The notes under the pieces are model-generated. The model did no database searches. It saw only the letters and a list, made by a program, of their open reading frames with translations, and had not been told where the DNA came from. The position numbers and the translations under genes are program-made. From Hoeflea sp. 108 (GTDB lineage Bacteria > Pseudomonadota > Alphaproteobacteria > Rhizobiales > Rhizobiaceae): a stretch of 64,000 nucleotides of DNA. The stretch spans positions 186,001 through 250,000 of the forward strand of contig NZ_KB890026.1 in the NCBI RefSeq assembly GCF_000372965.1, written 5' to 3'. Shown here one piece after another: positions 53,964 through 62,342 of the stretch (position 1 is the first letter of the stretch; each line of letters opens with the position of its first letter).

Positions 53964-54953
53964 TCAGAAACGGGCATCGATCCGCTTGCCGGCTTCGGTC
54001 CCGGCTAGGTTCGCCATCTGTTTATCTATTATGTCCTGCACCTGGCCTATCACGTCCAGGTAGTGCTCGGTCAGGCTGGCGGCGAGGCTGTCGAACATGG
54101 TGCTGTAGCCGACGCTCGGCGCATGAACCACGGACAACTCATAGCCGATGCGCGGCACGAATCGTCGAACGGCCGCTCGGGTGGTGTCGACCTGGACGGC
54201 AGCCAGCGGATCGATCACGGCAATGCCCAGCCCTCGATTGACGTATTGCGCCACGGTTCCTGAGAAAAGGCTTTCGACCCTCAGGCGCGGATGCGAATCC
54301 GCTGCCCGGAGCAGCGCGTGGAGTTCCAGCCGCATCAGGCTGCCGGGTCCGAGCGCGACATAGTCCTGCCCATGCAGATCACTCGGCCCGACAAACTCCT
54401 TGGCGGCAAGAGGATGCTCCAGCGGCATCACACAGACCACCTCCGTCACCGGCAGCGGCAGGAATTTCAGGTCGGTCCGGCCCGGCGGCAGTGCGACGAA
54501 GCCGATGTCCGCCTGCCCGACGGCGACATGATCGATGATTTCCGACGATGCGCCGGTGTGGATAGAGATAAGGATATCCGGGAACTTCTGTGAAAAATCG
54601 CGAACCGCATCCGGCATGCAACTCGCCGAGAGCGATGGGATCGCGGCGATGCGCAGCGAGCCGGCGCTGTGCTCGCGGATGATCATGGCCGCCTCGCGCA
54701 ACCGGTCCGTGCTGACGAAATACCGCTCCACCTCGCCGAAGAACGCCCTGGCCTCGGGTGTCGGCGCCACCGTCGCTCCAGCCCGCGTGAACAGCGGCAT
54801 GCCGAGATCGTGTTCAAGGTCGTGGATCAGCCGGGTGATCGCCGGCTGCGACACAGACAGCAGCTTTCCTGCGCGGGTGATGCTGCCGGAGACCATGACG
54901 GCACGGAATGCCTCGATCTGACGAGGGTTCAGGGATCGCGATGAACGTTTCAT
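53964..54953 (-). CDS. LysR-family transcriptional regulator
   Basis: A 329-residue LysR protein. The N-terminal HTH is 'LNPRQIEAFRAVMVSGSITR' and 'AGKLLSVSQPAITRLIHDLE', followed by a periplasmic-binding-like effector domain. Start at 54953 (MKRSSRS) is preferred to a longer frame as it sits nearer the usual N-terminus. It lies 3' of tctC on the same strand and probably controls the tct operon. Confidence 0.92.
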   Translation of the reverse strand: MKRSSRSLNPRQIEAFRAVMVSGSITRAGKLLSVSQPAITRLIHDLEHDLGMPLFTRAGATVAPTPEARAFFGEVERYFVSTDRLREAAMIIREHSAGSLRIAAIPSLSASCMPDAVRDFSQKFPDILISIHTGASSEIIDHVAVGQADIGFVALPPGRTDLKFLPLPVTEVVCVMPLEHPLAAKEFVGPSDLHGQDYVALGPGSLMRLELHALLRAADSHPRLRVESLFSGTVAQYVNRGLGIAVIDPLAAVQVDTTRAAVRRFVPRIGYELSVVHAPSVGYSTMFDSLAASLTEHYLDVIGQVQDIIDKQMANLAGTEAGKRIDARF

Positions 54954-55038
54954 GCCGTCATCATGCGCGGTGCGCCGCATCCTCGCAACGACACTGGGCG
55001 GGCCTATCCCGCCCAGCGTCCCTGCGAACCGGGCTGTG

Positions 55039-56016
55039 TCACTTGGATAGCGAAATACCCAGCTTGGTGATCAAGGCGTTGTAGTTCGCCTCTTCCATCG
55101 TGAGCATCTCGCGGGCCTGATCGGGCGTGTCGGCCACGACCTGCGCGCCCATCGATTGGAACTTTTCCTTCACCTCGGGCATCTTCAGCACCTTGACGAC
55201 GTTTTCGTTCAGGCGTGCGACTATGTCCGCGGGCATGCCTTTCGGGCCGATGACCATTGCCCACGAATTGGCGGCGAAGCCGTCCAGTCCTTGCTCTGCG
55301 ACGGTCGGCAGGTCCGGGTATGCCGTCGAACGTTTGGGACCGCCGGCCGCGATTGCCTTCAACTGGCCGTTCTCGAGATAGCCGCGTACCGCCGGCAAGG
55401 TGTCGAAACCCATCTGGGTGACGCCGGCCAGCAGGTCCGGCATGGAATCGCCGCTGCCCTTATAGGGAACGTGGATCATGTCGACCCCAGCGGCCTCGGC
55501 GAACCACGCTCCGAACAGATGCGAGTTGCTGCCCTGTCCGGCGGATTTGTACGCCATCTCGCCCGGCTTCGCCTTGGCGAGCGCAATGAATTCCTGCACC
55601 GTCTTGGCCTCCAGCTTCGGCGGCACCACCAGCACCATTTCGGTCAGCGCCGTTGTCGTGATCGGCGTGAAGTCGGCCACCGGATTGTAGGGCAGGTTCG
55701 GCACCAGCGCCCGCGCCATGGCGTGTGATGCGACCACGACGCCCAGCGTGTACCCGTCGGGCTGGGCCTTGGCGATCTCGGAGATGCCGATGACGCCGTT
55801 GGCGCCGGCCCGGTTTTCCACCGTCACCGGCTGGCCGAGAAGCGGCGAAAGGTGTTCGGCGATCAGCCGGCCGGTGATATCGCCCTGCCCACCCGGAGCG
55901 TAGGGAACGATGATGGCGATAGGCCTGGACGGGAAGTCCTGCGCCATCGCCGGAGCTGCGACCATGAAGGCAGCGGCTGCCAGCGCGTTGAGGGCGCGGC
56001 GGGTCAAACGGATCAT
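55039..56016 (-). CDS. tctC: TctC/Bug-family substrate-binding protein
   Basis: A 325-residue periplasmic receptor of tripartite tricarboxylate transporters. The signal peptide ends near 'VAAPAMAQDFPSR'. It has the family loops 'IIVPYAPGGQGDITGRLIAE', 'VENRAGANGVIGISEIAKA' and 'YKSAGQGSNSHLFGAWF'. It binds a carboxylate. It overlaps the DUF4392 gene by 1 base and is the last transport gene of the operon. Confidence 0.93.
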   Translation of the reverse strand: MIRLTRRALNALAAAAFMVAAPAMAQDFPSRPIAIIVPYAPGGQGDITGRLIAEHLSPLLGQPVTVENRAGANGVIGISEIAKAQPDGYTLGVVVASHAMARALVPNLPYNPVADFTPITTTALTEMVLVVPPKLEAKTVQEFIALAKAKPGEMAYKSAGQGSNSHLFGAWFAEAAGVDMIHVPYKGSGDSMPDLLAGVTQMGFDTLPAVRGYLENGQLKAIAAGGPKRSTAYPDLPTVAEQGLDGFAANSWAMVIGPKGMPADIVARLNENVVKVLKMPEVKEKFQSMGAQVVADTPDQAREMLTMEEANYNALITKLGISLSK

Positions 56017-57074
56017 TACACAGTCTCCCTTTCCTTGGTGCCTTCTTTCATTTTTCCGTGCGACAGGCCGCGGTCCGGTGCGGCGAGGTTCAGCCGCAGC
56101 ATGTCGTGCAGTAGTTGAACGATGGAGATCGAGCTCTCGCCGACGGTTCCGTCGACGATGAAGCGGTTGCTGCAGTAACGCATCTCCCAGCCGCCATTGT
56201 TCAGGCAGGCTTCCAGGATCCGCCGCTCCATCTCAGGAGTTTGGAGAGCCTCGCGATCCTTGATCAGGAACGACACCATCGCAGCGATGCCGTAAGCGCC
56301 CCAGTTGGAGATCGACGCCGGCAGGAATACGTCGGTGGCGATGGTGGTGATGACGCCGGTGCCGCCTTCGTACTGGCATTCCCGCCCGTAGGGATGGAAG
56401 TCGCGCATGAAGTCGTAGATGCGGCCGAAGCCGATCTCGTTACCATTGTCGCCGATGCCGATCGTCAGCGCACCGGCCTTCTGCGCGGCGAGGAACACGT
56501 GGCCAAGATCGACGCAGTCCTTCTTCACGCCGGTCGAGCCGTGCACGAAGCCCTGGTCGTTCGGCCCCAGCCTTTCGATGGCAATAACGGCGGCGGGCTT
56601 GTATTCGTCGACGATAGACTGCGCCCACCGAGCCGTCGCCGTCTTGTCTTGCGGCGCAGTGATCAATGCACCGCCCATCCTGCGGGTCTTCGCCAGATGG
56701 AACTCACGGATCATCACATGCGCGGCCTGCGACGAGGCGATCACCGGCGGCGCGTGGCATTCCTCGACCACGAAGACGGGTATGGCTTTAAGCCCCCAGT
56801 AGATAGCGCGCGCCAGCGAGGCTGCTCCGGGGGGGCCGTCGCTCTCGCCGTTGGGCACCTCCGGATAGTAACCGGCTCCGGTCACGATGAACACGACATC
56901 GCCCGGCTTGACCCTGCCCACGAGGGCTTCCGCCGCGCGGGCGCTGATCGGACGGCCGCCGCCTTCCTTTCTCGCCTCGTCATAGATCTGGCGAACGATC
57001 CCAAAGTTCATACCCCGGTTTCGCATCTCCACCGTGACGAGACGGTCGACGTATTCACCCATGATGTCGGGCAT
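56016..57074 (-). CDS. DUF4392 / D-glutamate cyclase-like protein
   Basis: A 352-residue protein of the D-glutamate cyclase C-terminal family (DUF4392): 'DVVFIVTGAGYYPEVPNGES', 'GPPGAASLARAIYWGLKAIP', 'IAIERLGPNDQGFVHGSTGV' and 'IGIGDNGNEIGFGRIYDFM'. Characterised relatives interconvert D-glutamate and 5-oxo-D-proline. GAGGAAGCC precedes the ATG. Sandwiched between tctA and tctC, so D-glutamate, 5-oxoproline or a related lactam acid is a likely transport substrate. Confidence 0.88.
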   Translation of the reverse strand: MPDIMGEYVDRLVTVEMRNRGMNFGIVRQIYDEARKEGGGRPISARAAEALVGRVKPGDVVFIVTGAGYYPEVPNGESDGPPGAASLARAIYWGLKAIPVFVVEECHAPPVIASSQAAHVMIREFHLAKTRRMGGALITAPQDKTATARWAQSIVDEYKPAAVIAIERLGPNDQGFVHGSTGVKKDCVDLGHVFLAAQKAGALTIGIGDNGNEIGFGRIYDFMRDFHPYGRECQYEGGTGVITTIATDVFLPASISNWGAYGIAAMVSFLIKDREALQTPEMERRILEACLNNGGWEMRYCSNRFIVDGTVGESSISIVQLLHDMLRLNLAAPDRGLSHGKMKEGTKERETV

Positions 57075-57116
57075 GGCTTCCTCTTTCGTTGGTATTCAAG
57101 GCAAAGGTTTTGGGGT

Positions 57117-58625
57117 TCATTCTTCCGCGAAAACTTCCTCGCGTTTTCGTCGGATCGCCGGCGACAATACCGAAACCAGCAGCAGCAAGGCTCCCACGAG
57201 CAAAGCGGCCGAAAGCGGATCGGTTACGAAGACGGACGGATCGCCGCGCGACAAAAGCAGTGCGCGGCGGGCATAGACTTCCATCATCGGCCCCAGGATG
57301 AAGCCGAGCAGTAGCGGTGCAGGCTCGCATCCCAGCCGGTTGAAGACATAGCCAAGGAGCCCGAAGCCCGCCGCCATGAAGATCGGAACCGGCGAGTTGG
57401 TGATCGAATAGAGACCGATCATCGAGAACACCAGGATGGCGAGATAGAGATAGAAATACGGGATGCGCAGGAAGCTGACCCAGATGCCGATCAGGGGTAG
57501 GTTGATAACAACCAGCATCAGGTTGCCGATCCACATCGAGGCCACCAGTCCCCAGAACAGGTCAGCGTTGCGGGTCATCACTTCCGGTCCGGGAACGATG
57601 TTGTGGATCATCATCGCCCCGATCATCATCGCCATGACCCCGTTCGAGGGGATGCCGAGCGTCAGCATCGGAATGAAGGAACTCTGGGCGCCGGCATTGT
57701 TCGCTGCCTCGGGCGCCGCCACGCCCGCCGGCGCGCCTTTGCCGAACCGTTCGGGAGTGCGCGAGATCTTTTTCTCGATGGAATAGCTGGCAAAGGATGA
57801 CAATGTCGCGCCGCCGCCCGGTAACAGCCCCAAGACCGACCCCAGGCCGGTGCCACGCATCACCGCCGGCCAGGCCTCGCGGAACTCCTCGCGATTCGGC
57901 CACAGCCCGCGGATGCTGCCCTGCATGACCTGCCGGTCATGGTCCTTGCCGGCATTGGCCATGATGTCGCCGAAGGCGAAGAGACCCATCGCCAGGGCGG
58001 TGAAATCGAGCCCGTCCACCAGTTCGAAGGAGCCGAAGGTGTAACGCGCGGTGCCGGTAGTGAGGTCGAGGCCGACCGTGCCCAGCAGCAGCCCGACGAG
58101 GATCATCCCGAAGGCCTTCAGCAACCCGCCGGACGCCAGCACGATGGCGGCCACCAACCCCAGAACCATGAGGGAAAAGTAGTCGGCTGGAGTGAACGAG
58201 AGCGCGATCTTCGACAGGTAGGGCGAAAAGCCTGCGATCAGCAGCGTTCCGACCGTGCCGGCGAAGAAGGATCCCAGCGCCGCGATGGCCAGCGCCGCGC
58301 CTGCCCGACCGTTGCGAGCCATCTGGTGGCCGTCGATGCAGGTGACGACCGAGCCGGATTCGCCTGGCAGGTTTACTAGGATCGCCGTGGTCGAGCCGCC
58401 ATACTGCGCGCCGTAATAGATGCCCGACAGCATGATCAAAGCGCTGGTAGGCTCCAGCGAATAGGTCATCGGAATGAGGATGGCGATGGTCACCAGCGGT
58501 CCAACGCCGGGCAGCACGCCGATGGCCGTGCCGAGCAGGACGCCCGTGAAGCACAGCAGCAGGTTGTGGACCGTAACGGCCGTGGCGAAACCGCCTGATA
58601 GGTGCGTCAGCCACTCCATCGTCAC
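57117..58625 (-). CDS. tctA: TctA, large membrane subunit of tripartite tricarboxylate transporter
   Basis: A 502-residue polytopic membrane protein with the TctA marks 'GVLPGVGPLVTIAILIPMTY', 'GIYYGAQYGGSTTAILVNLP', 'GTGLGSVLGLLPGGGATLSS' and 'FIPMLTLGIPSN'. It forms the transport pathway driven by an ion gradient. It overlaps tctB by 4 bases. Confidence 0.95.
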   Translation of the reverse strand: MTMEWLTHLSGGFATAVTVHNLLLCFTGVLLGTAIGVLPGVGPLVTIAILIPMTYSLEPTSALIMLSGIYYGAQYGGSTTAILVNLPGESGSVVTCIDGHQMARNGRAGAALAIAALGSFFAGTVGTLLIAGFSPYLSKIALSFTPADYFSLMVLGLVAAIVLASGGLLKAFGMILVGLLLGTVGLDLTTGTARYTFGSFELVDGLDFTALAMGLFAFGDIMANAGKDHDRQVMQGSIRGLWPNREEFREAWPAVMRGTGLGSVLGLLPGGGATLSSFASYSIEKKISRTPERFGKGAPAGVAAPEAANNAGAQSSFIPMLTLGIPSNGVMAMMIGAMMIHNIVPGPEVMTRNADLFWGLVASMWIGNLMLVVINLPLIGIWVSFLRIPYFYLYLAILVFSMIGLYSITNSPVPIFMAAGFGLLGYVFNRLGCEPAPLLLGFILGPMMEVYARRALLLSRGDPSVFVTDPLSAALLVGALLLLVSVLSPAIRRKREEVFAEE

Positions 58626-59065
58626 AGCCCCGCGACCAGCGGCAGGCGCACGCCCAGCCCCGCGACGAAGACAAGCCAGGCAATCAGCGTCAGCACCGCG
58701 GCTGCGACCAACACGCCGACGGGACGCCGTTCGCGCGACGCGAAACTCGCCAGGATCACCGCGCCGGGAACCGCGACCACCAGCCCGAAACGATTGAGGC
58801 CAAACGCGCCGAACAGCATGCCCGCCACGATGAACACCATGGCCCGCAGGTCGAAGGGCAGGACCTTGTCGCCTTCTCCGGCAAACGAGCGCAGGATGAG
58901 CGCCACCCCGACCAGTCCCAGCAGGATGGACACCGCCAGCGGAAAGACCCCTGCACCGAGGCGGGCAAAACTTCCCATGCCGTAGCTGAAAGCCGGCACC
59001 GCAAAGAGCCCGGCTAGTGCGACAAAGACGGCTCCGGAGGCCCGGTCAGTTTCAACAGACTTCAT
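58622..59065 (-). CDS. tctB: TctB, small membrane subunit of tripartite tricarboxylate transporter
   Basis: A 147-residue protein with four hydrophobic segments ('SGAVFVALAGLFAVPAFSYG', 'LGAGVFPLAVSILLGLVGVA', 'MVFIVAGMLFGAFGLNRFGL', 'LTLIAWLVFVAGLG'). This is the TctB layout. First gene of the operon tctB - tctA - DUF4392 - tctC. Promoter must lie in 59066-59300. Confidence 0.9.
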   Translation of the reverse strand: MKSVETDRASGAVFVALAGLFAVPAFSYGMGSFARLGAGVFPLAVSILLGLVGVALILRSFAGEGDKVLPFDLRAMVFIVAGMLFGAFGLNRFGLVVAVPGAVILASFASRERRPVGVLVAAAVLTLIAWLVFVAGLGVRLPLVAGL

Positions 59066-59485
59066 GTCAACTCCCCATGGATCGCATTGCCATCCGATGG
59101 GTCAAGGAAGCCGCAGCGCGGGCATAATACAAATATAATCTCAGGATCACTTTATTCTAAAATGTTATGCCATTTGCGCTGCGAAGCAAAAAACGCCCGC
59201 TCTTGGCGGCGGGTCCAACGTTGCATCAGAACGGACCCCGTCGAGTCGGGTCAGATTGTCCAACGCATATTGGCCACAGTACGTCTTGTGAGACGGGATC
59301 CCACAGAACTTAGCGCCCGAATGTCCGCTTTCCCTGAGCCATCAGCCAAACCCAGACAGTCCGGTTCCGGCCCCGATCCTGCCTGAATGATTCCTTCCCA
59401 GGAGGGACGATCAAAGGATTCGCGTAGGTCTCGATTGGGGTGGTTTCCTGCCTTTCGGCACTTGGGCGACGAACCTGCAAAGCTG
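59066..59485. other. 420-base gap between tctB and the transglutaminase gene
   Basis: No supported gene. The left part probably holds the tct promoter. A minus-strand frame at 59310-59549 overlaps the transglutaminase gene and looks spurious. Confidence 0.4.
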
Positions 59486-60331
59486 TCAACGCTCTTCGCT
59501 CTCGCGATGCTCTTGCGTCTGTTGCAAGCCCGATACCTCGTAAGTCCATACTCGGAACGCCTTCAGAACATGCGGGCCGAAGGAATTGACGAGCGGTATG
59601 TCGGCTGCGTCGCGGCCGCGCGCGACGACGATCCTACCGATCCGCGGTGTGTTGTTGCGCGGATCGAAGGTGTGCCATTCGCCATCGAGGAACACTTCCA
59701 TCCAGGCGCTGAAATCCATCGGATCGACGACCGGCACGCCGATGTCGCCGAGATGGCCATTGATATAGCGAGCGGGAATGTTGAGGCAGCGGCACAAGGT
59801 CACCGCGAGATGCGCAAAGTCGCGACAGACGCCAACGCGCTCATGGAACGCCTCGAAAGCCGTCCGCGTAGATCGGGCCTGCATGTAGTCGAAGCGGATG
59901 TGGTTGTGGACGAAATCGCAGATCGCCTGCACCCGGCCCCAGCCGGGCGCGAGCGTGCCGAAGTTGTCCCAGGCGGTCTGACTGAGACGGTCGGTTTCGC
60001 AGTAGCGGCTGCCCATGAGGTAGACGAGGCAATCGTCCGGCAATTCCGGCACCGGCAACTCCCGGGCACCCAGCAGAATCGGGTCCGGCCTCCCATCGTC
60101 CTCGATCGTGGCATCGCCCCACATCGTCAGGTCGCCCGCAGGCGCGACTAGACGGCGGCAGCGGTTGCCAAAAAGATCGCGGTAGATCGAGACCGGTACG
60201 TCAGGGTTGATGAACGTCGTCTCCGGCGCCCTTATGTCAGCTGCGCGATCCTCGTGGACCGATAGCAGACACACCAGGGCGGTCGGCTGCTGGCAGGTCA
60301 GAGTGATCTCATACCCGTAGCGGATCAGCAT
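59486..60331 (-). CDS. Transglutaminase-like domain protein
   Basis: A 281-residue protein with an N-terminal beta domain and a C-terminal transglutaminase core. The Cys is in 'HERVGVCRDFAHLAVTLCRC', the His follows 'VDPMDFSAWMEVFLDGEWHT', and the Asp is in 'TFDPRNNTPRIGR'. Bacterial relatives are cysteine proteases or amidases acting on peptides; many sit beside small conserved genes. It begins 12 bases after cassette B gene 6, so it may be its seventh gene. No counterpart follows cassette A. Confidence 0.88.
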   Translation of the reverse strand: MLIRYGYEITLTCQQPTALVCLLSVHEDRAADIRAPETTFINPDVPVSIYRDLFGNRCRRLVAPAGDLTMWGDATIEDDGRPDPILLGARELPVPELPDDCLVYLMGSRYCETDRLSQTAWDNFGTLAPGWGRVQAICDFVHNHIRFDYMQARSTRTAFEAFHERVGVCRDFAHLAVTLCRCLNIPARYINGHLGDIGVPVVDPMDFSAWMEVFLDGEWHTFDPRNNTPRIGRIVVARGRDAADIPLVNSFGPHVLKAFRVWTYEVSGLQQTQEHRESEER

Positions 60332-60343
60332 CGAGTGATGTCT

Positions 60344-60619
60344 TTACCGGAAATCGGCGGCGGTAAGCGTATAGGAGGTTTGGCGGCGATGCGAGTAGGC
60401 CTCGCGTGCTACATCTTCGATCGACCTGCGCGCCGAATCAAAGGTCGAAAGATACATCTCCTCCGACAGCTCCATGTTGCGCAATCCGGCAGACGACTTG
60501 GCGAGCGCCCCTACCTCGACAAAGAACGGCACTTCGAACATGCCGTCGTGCCCGATAAAGCGAACGGCGTTGCGCACTTCGTCGAAGCTGCGGCTCGGGT
60601 TGGGGAATTGGAGTGTCAC
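60344..60619 (-). CDS. Cassette B gene 6, DUF1488 family protein
   Basis: A 91-residue DUF1488 protein starting at GTG 60619: 'LQFPNPSRSFDEVRNAVRFI', 'GHDGMFEVPFFVEVGAL', 'TSYTLTAADFR'. The start overlaps the gene 5 stop by 4 bases, exactly as in copy A. Longer upstream frames belong to gene 5 read in another frame. The DUF is uncharacterised. Confidence 0.85.
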   Translation of the reverse strand: MTLQFPNPSRSFDEVRNAVRFIGHDGMFEVPFFVEVGALAKSSAGLRNMELSEEMYLSTFDSARRSIEDVAREAYSHRRQTSYTLTAADFR

Positions 60620-60945
60620 CGCTGACACTCCGGTCTTGCCTGTGCCGTGGTGCGGATATCTGCCAACAGGCTGCTTCCGGCTCGGCGACCCACTTCGTTG
60701 CGGCGATTGAGCGACAGCATCCCGTCGGTTGCGACCGAGCGGCTGAGGCCGATCATCTCCAGCCCTTCCCGGGCGGCTGGAACGCCGGTGAAGACATGGT
60801 AGATGGTCCATGAACGGTCGGCTTCGATGCGGCGGCCATACTGTTCGTCGCCTGCTGTGCGGACGGATGCACTCCCTTCATTGTCCCAGTCGCCGATCGC
60901 GCGGTCATGCCGCTCCCGTTCGGTTTCATCTACGTATCGGGTCAT
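60616..60945 (-). CDS. Cassette B gene 5, hypothetical protein
   Basis: A 109-residue homologue of cassette A gene 5: 'MTRYVDETERERHDRAIGDW' and 'EQYGRRIEADRSWTIYHVFT'. The C-terminal tail 'RRNEVGRRAGSSLLADIRTT' differs from copy A. Overlaps genes 4 and 6 by 4 bases each. Unknown function. Confidence 0.78.
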   Translation of the reverse strand: MTRYVDETERERHDRAIGDWDNEGSASVRTAGDEQYGRRIEADRSWTIYHVFTGVPAAREGLEMIGLSRSVATDGMLSLNRRNEVGRRAGSSLLADIRTTAQARPECQR

Positions 60946-61184
60946 GATCGTGGCCTTTCTTTATTGGTCACGTCGACATCAATGATGCCGGAAAATAGCG
61001 CGTTACCGGATAAGTCGGTGATCGCGACGGCGTCGGGCCGCTGAGGCATGTCGAGCGTCTGCGAAAGCAAGTGCGCAATCTCAATCGCGTTAGCGAGATC
61101 GACGGCTTCCACCGCCTCTCGGCCCACGACCGCATGGGCGTCATCTGTCTCCCGCGTGCGGTAAAACTCGATGACAACTTTCAT
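60942..61184 (-). CDS. Cassette B gene 4, hypothetical protein
   Basis: An 80-residue homologue of cassette A gene 4: 'MKVVIEFYRTRETDDAHAVV', 'LANAIEIAHLLSQTLDMPQR'. The ATG at 61184 is used because it matches the copy A start; a frame three codons longer exists. The tail 'SGIIDVDVTNKERPRS' differs from copy A. Confidence 0.78.
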   Translation of the reverse strand: MKVVIEFYRTRETDDAHAVVGREAVEAVDLANAIEIAHLLSQTLDMPQRPDAVAITDLSGNALFSGIIDVDVTNKERPRS

Positions 61185-61220
61185 GGCGCCCAATGCTCTT
61201 TCAGCCGGAGCAGCACTGCC

Positions 61221-61364
61221 TCAGTGCCTGCCTCGACCTTGTGACGTGTTGGCATTTGCAGCGACCTTGATCTGGTTGCCGAAGGTACTTTCAGGCTTTG
61301 GTTGGGCCTTTTCCTGCTTCGGCTTCCTGATCTCGCGATTGCTTCGTTTCTGGCCTTTAGCCAT
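61221..61364 (-). CDS. Cassette B gene 3, 47-residue basic protein
   Basis: 'MAKGQKRSNREIRKPKQEKA' and 'PESTFGNQIKVAANANTSQG' match cassette A gene 3 in length and pattern. Same 8-base overlap with gene 2 and same 36-base gap to gene 4 as in copy A. It is hidden within a longer frame that begins inside gene 2. Confidence 0.7.
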   Translation of the reverse strand: MAKGQKRSNREIRKPKQEKAQPKPESTFGNQIKVAANANTSQGRGRH

Positions 61365-61659
61365 GTCCGAACGTCCTTTCGATGAGCGTTGCGCCATTGC
61401 CGGATTGCGACATGTCGACCGGCTCGAGACTGTCCTGCGTTGTGACCCGCTCATGGCGTTCGTCGTCATTGCGGATGCGATATTGAAGCGAATCTCCCCG
61501 TGCCGGCAACGTGCCGGTTATGCGGTAGATATCGGCGGGCAACGCTGGTCTCACGAAACCGCCCTTGAGCCGGACAGCCTGTCCGATCGCGAAGAGATGA
61601 GCAGGAACATCGTGCCGGGCGGGACGGATCGTGCGTCGGATTGGGTTGGTCGATATCAT
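61357..61659 (-). CDS. Cassette B gene 2, hypothetical protein
   Basis: A 100-residue homologue of cassette A gene 2 with the core 'LFAIGQAVRLKGGF', 'IYRITGTLPARGDSLQYRIR' and 'ERVTTQDSLEPVDMSQS'. Overlaps gene 1 by 4 bases and gene 3 by 8. Unknown family. Confidence 0.8.
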   Translation of the reverse strand: MISTNPIRRTIRPARHDVPAHLFAIGQAVRLKGGFVRPALPADIYRITGTLPARGDSLQYRIRNDDERHERVTTQDSLEPVDMSQSGNGATLIERTFGHG

Positions 61660-61919
61660 GATTGTTGGTGATCCTTTTCGAGAGCGGCGTCGAGATCGGC
61701 GGGATCAATCGGCGCCATCTGATGTGTCTGGCCATCAATGCCGATGGCGGGCAGGTGAACAAAGGCGCCGACACGTCTCCAGGCGAGGCGGGAGGATACC
61801 TCCAGCAGGTCTTCATCCTGGTCCACGCGATAGTCGCCAGCAGGCTGTGCGGCGTCGAAGCCGGGCAGCGTGAAGGGGGCGGAGAACCGGACGATGGTTT
61901 GTGTGGTGCGCGTTGTCAT
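61656..61919 (-). CDS. Cassette B gene 1, hypothetical protein
   Basis: An 87-residue homologue of cassette A gene 1 starting at ATG 61919 with GGAGGT upstream: 'RTTQTIVRFSAPFTLPGFDA', 'QPAGDYRVDQDEDLLEVSSR', 'AFVHLPAIG'. In copy A the equivalent codon is GTG. Conserved start position confirms both starts. Confidence 0.8.
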   Translation of the reverse strand: MTTRTTQTIVRFSAPFTLPGFDAAQPAGDYRVDQDEDLLEVSSRLAWRRVGAFVHLPAIGIDGQTHQMAPIDPADLDAALEKDHQQS

Positions 61920-61994
61920 GGTCGAAACCTCCACGAAAGCACGCCAGCGCGCCTCCCGCATCATTCCCATTCGAACCGGAATGAATTTCCGTGC

Positions 61995-62014
61995 TGCCAG
62001 TACATCCGTGGTCA
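61995..62014 (-). repeat. 20-base repeat, copy 3 (leader of cassette B)
   Basis: Reverse complement of the 20-base repeat at 47356 and 49503, at the same place in the leader as in copy A, with the same GCTG/CAGC flanks. Confidence 0.7.
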
Positions 62015-62156
62015 GCGACGGGTTTCATTCCAGGGTTCGAACAGAGCGATATGCGCGCCGGGCCGGCGCTTGATGCATTCGCTATCGAGAATTCGGTGGT
62101 GAATGGCGGGTCTCTGACACCGCAAAAGCCAAGTCGGCCAAATCAACGAGATTTAT

Positions 62157-62185
62157 ATATGGGCTTTACCCGCCACTTTAGCAAG
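62157..62185 (-). promoter_or_regulatory. Heat-shock-like promoter of cassette B
   Basis: Read on the minus strand, CTTGCT and CCATAT are 17 bases apart, matching cassette A in both hexamer sequence and spacing. Divergent from the groESL promoter region. Confidence 0.55.
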
Positions 62186-62342
62186 GAGCAAGGCGATGTT
62201 ATTTCATATAGAATTGAATAATGGCTCTTCCATAAAAATAAACAGCCTTGAAAAGGCAGGAAATACGTATTGAAAACAACGAATATCGCATCGATAGAAG
62301 TGAAATAAATTCTTCCAATTCCGCCTTTTCAAAGAAATGCAT

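Larger units (their letters stand above)
60341..62190 (-). repeat. Duplicated block, copy B (inverted relative to copy A)
   Basis: Minus-strand copy of the block at 49320-51170 with the same promoter motif, leader repeat, six genes and overlaps. Its right end adjoins the groESL control region. Confidence 0.9.

Noticed and set aside
56115..57314. 399-residue plus-strand open frame
   Set aside because: It mirrors the DUF4392 and tctA genes on the minus strand, has low-complexity Arg/Asp/His composition and no family features.
59387..60151. 254-residue plus-strand frame
   Set aside because: Antisense to the transglutaminase-like gene, which has a full Cys-His-Asp core.
62248..62280. CTTGAA-containing sequence as an RpoH promoter for groESL
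   Set aside because: No matching -10 at the right distance; the CIRCE element is the only firm control site there.
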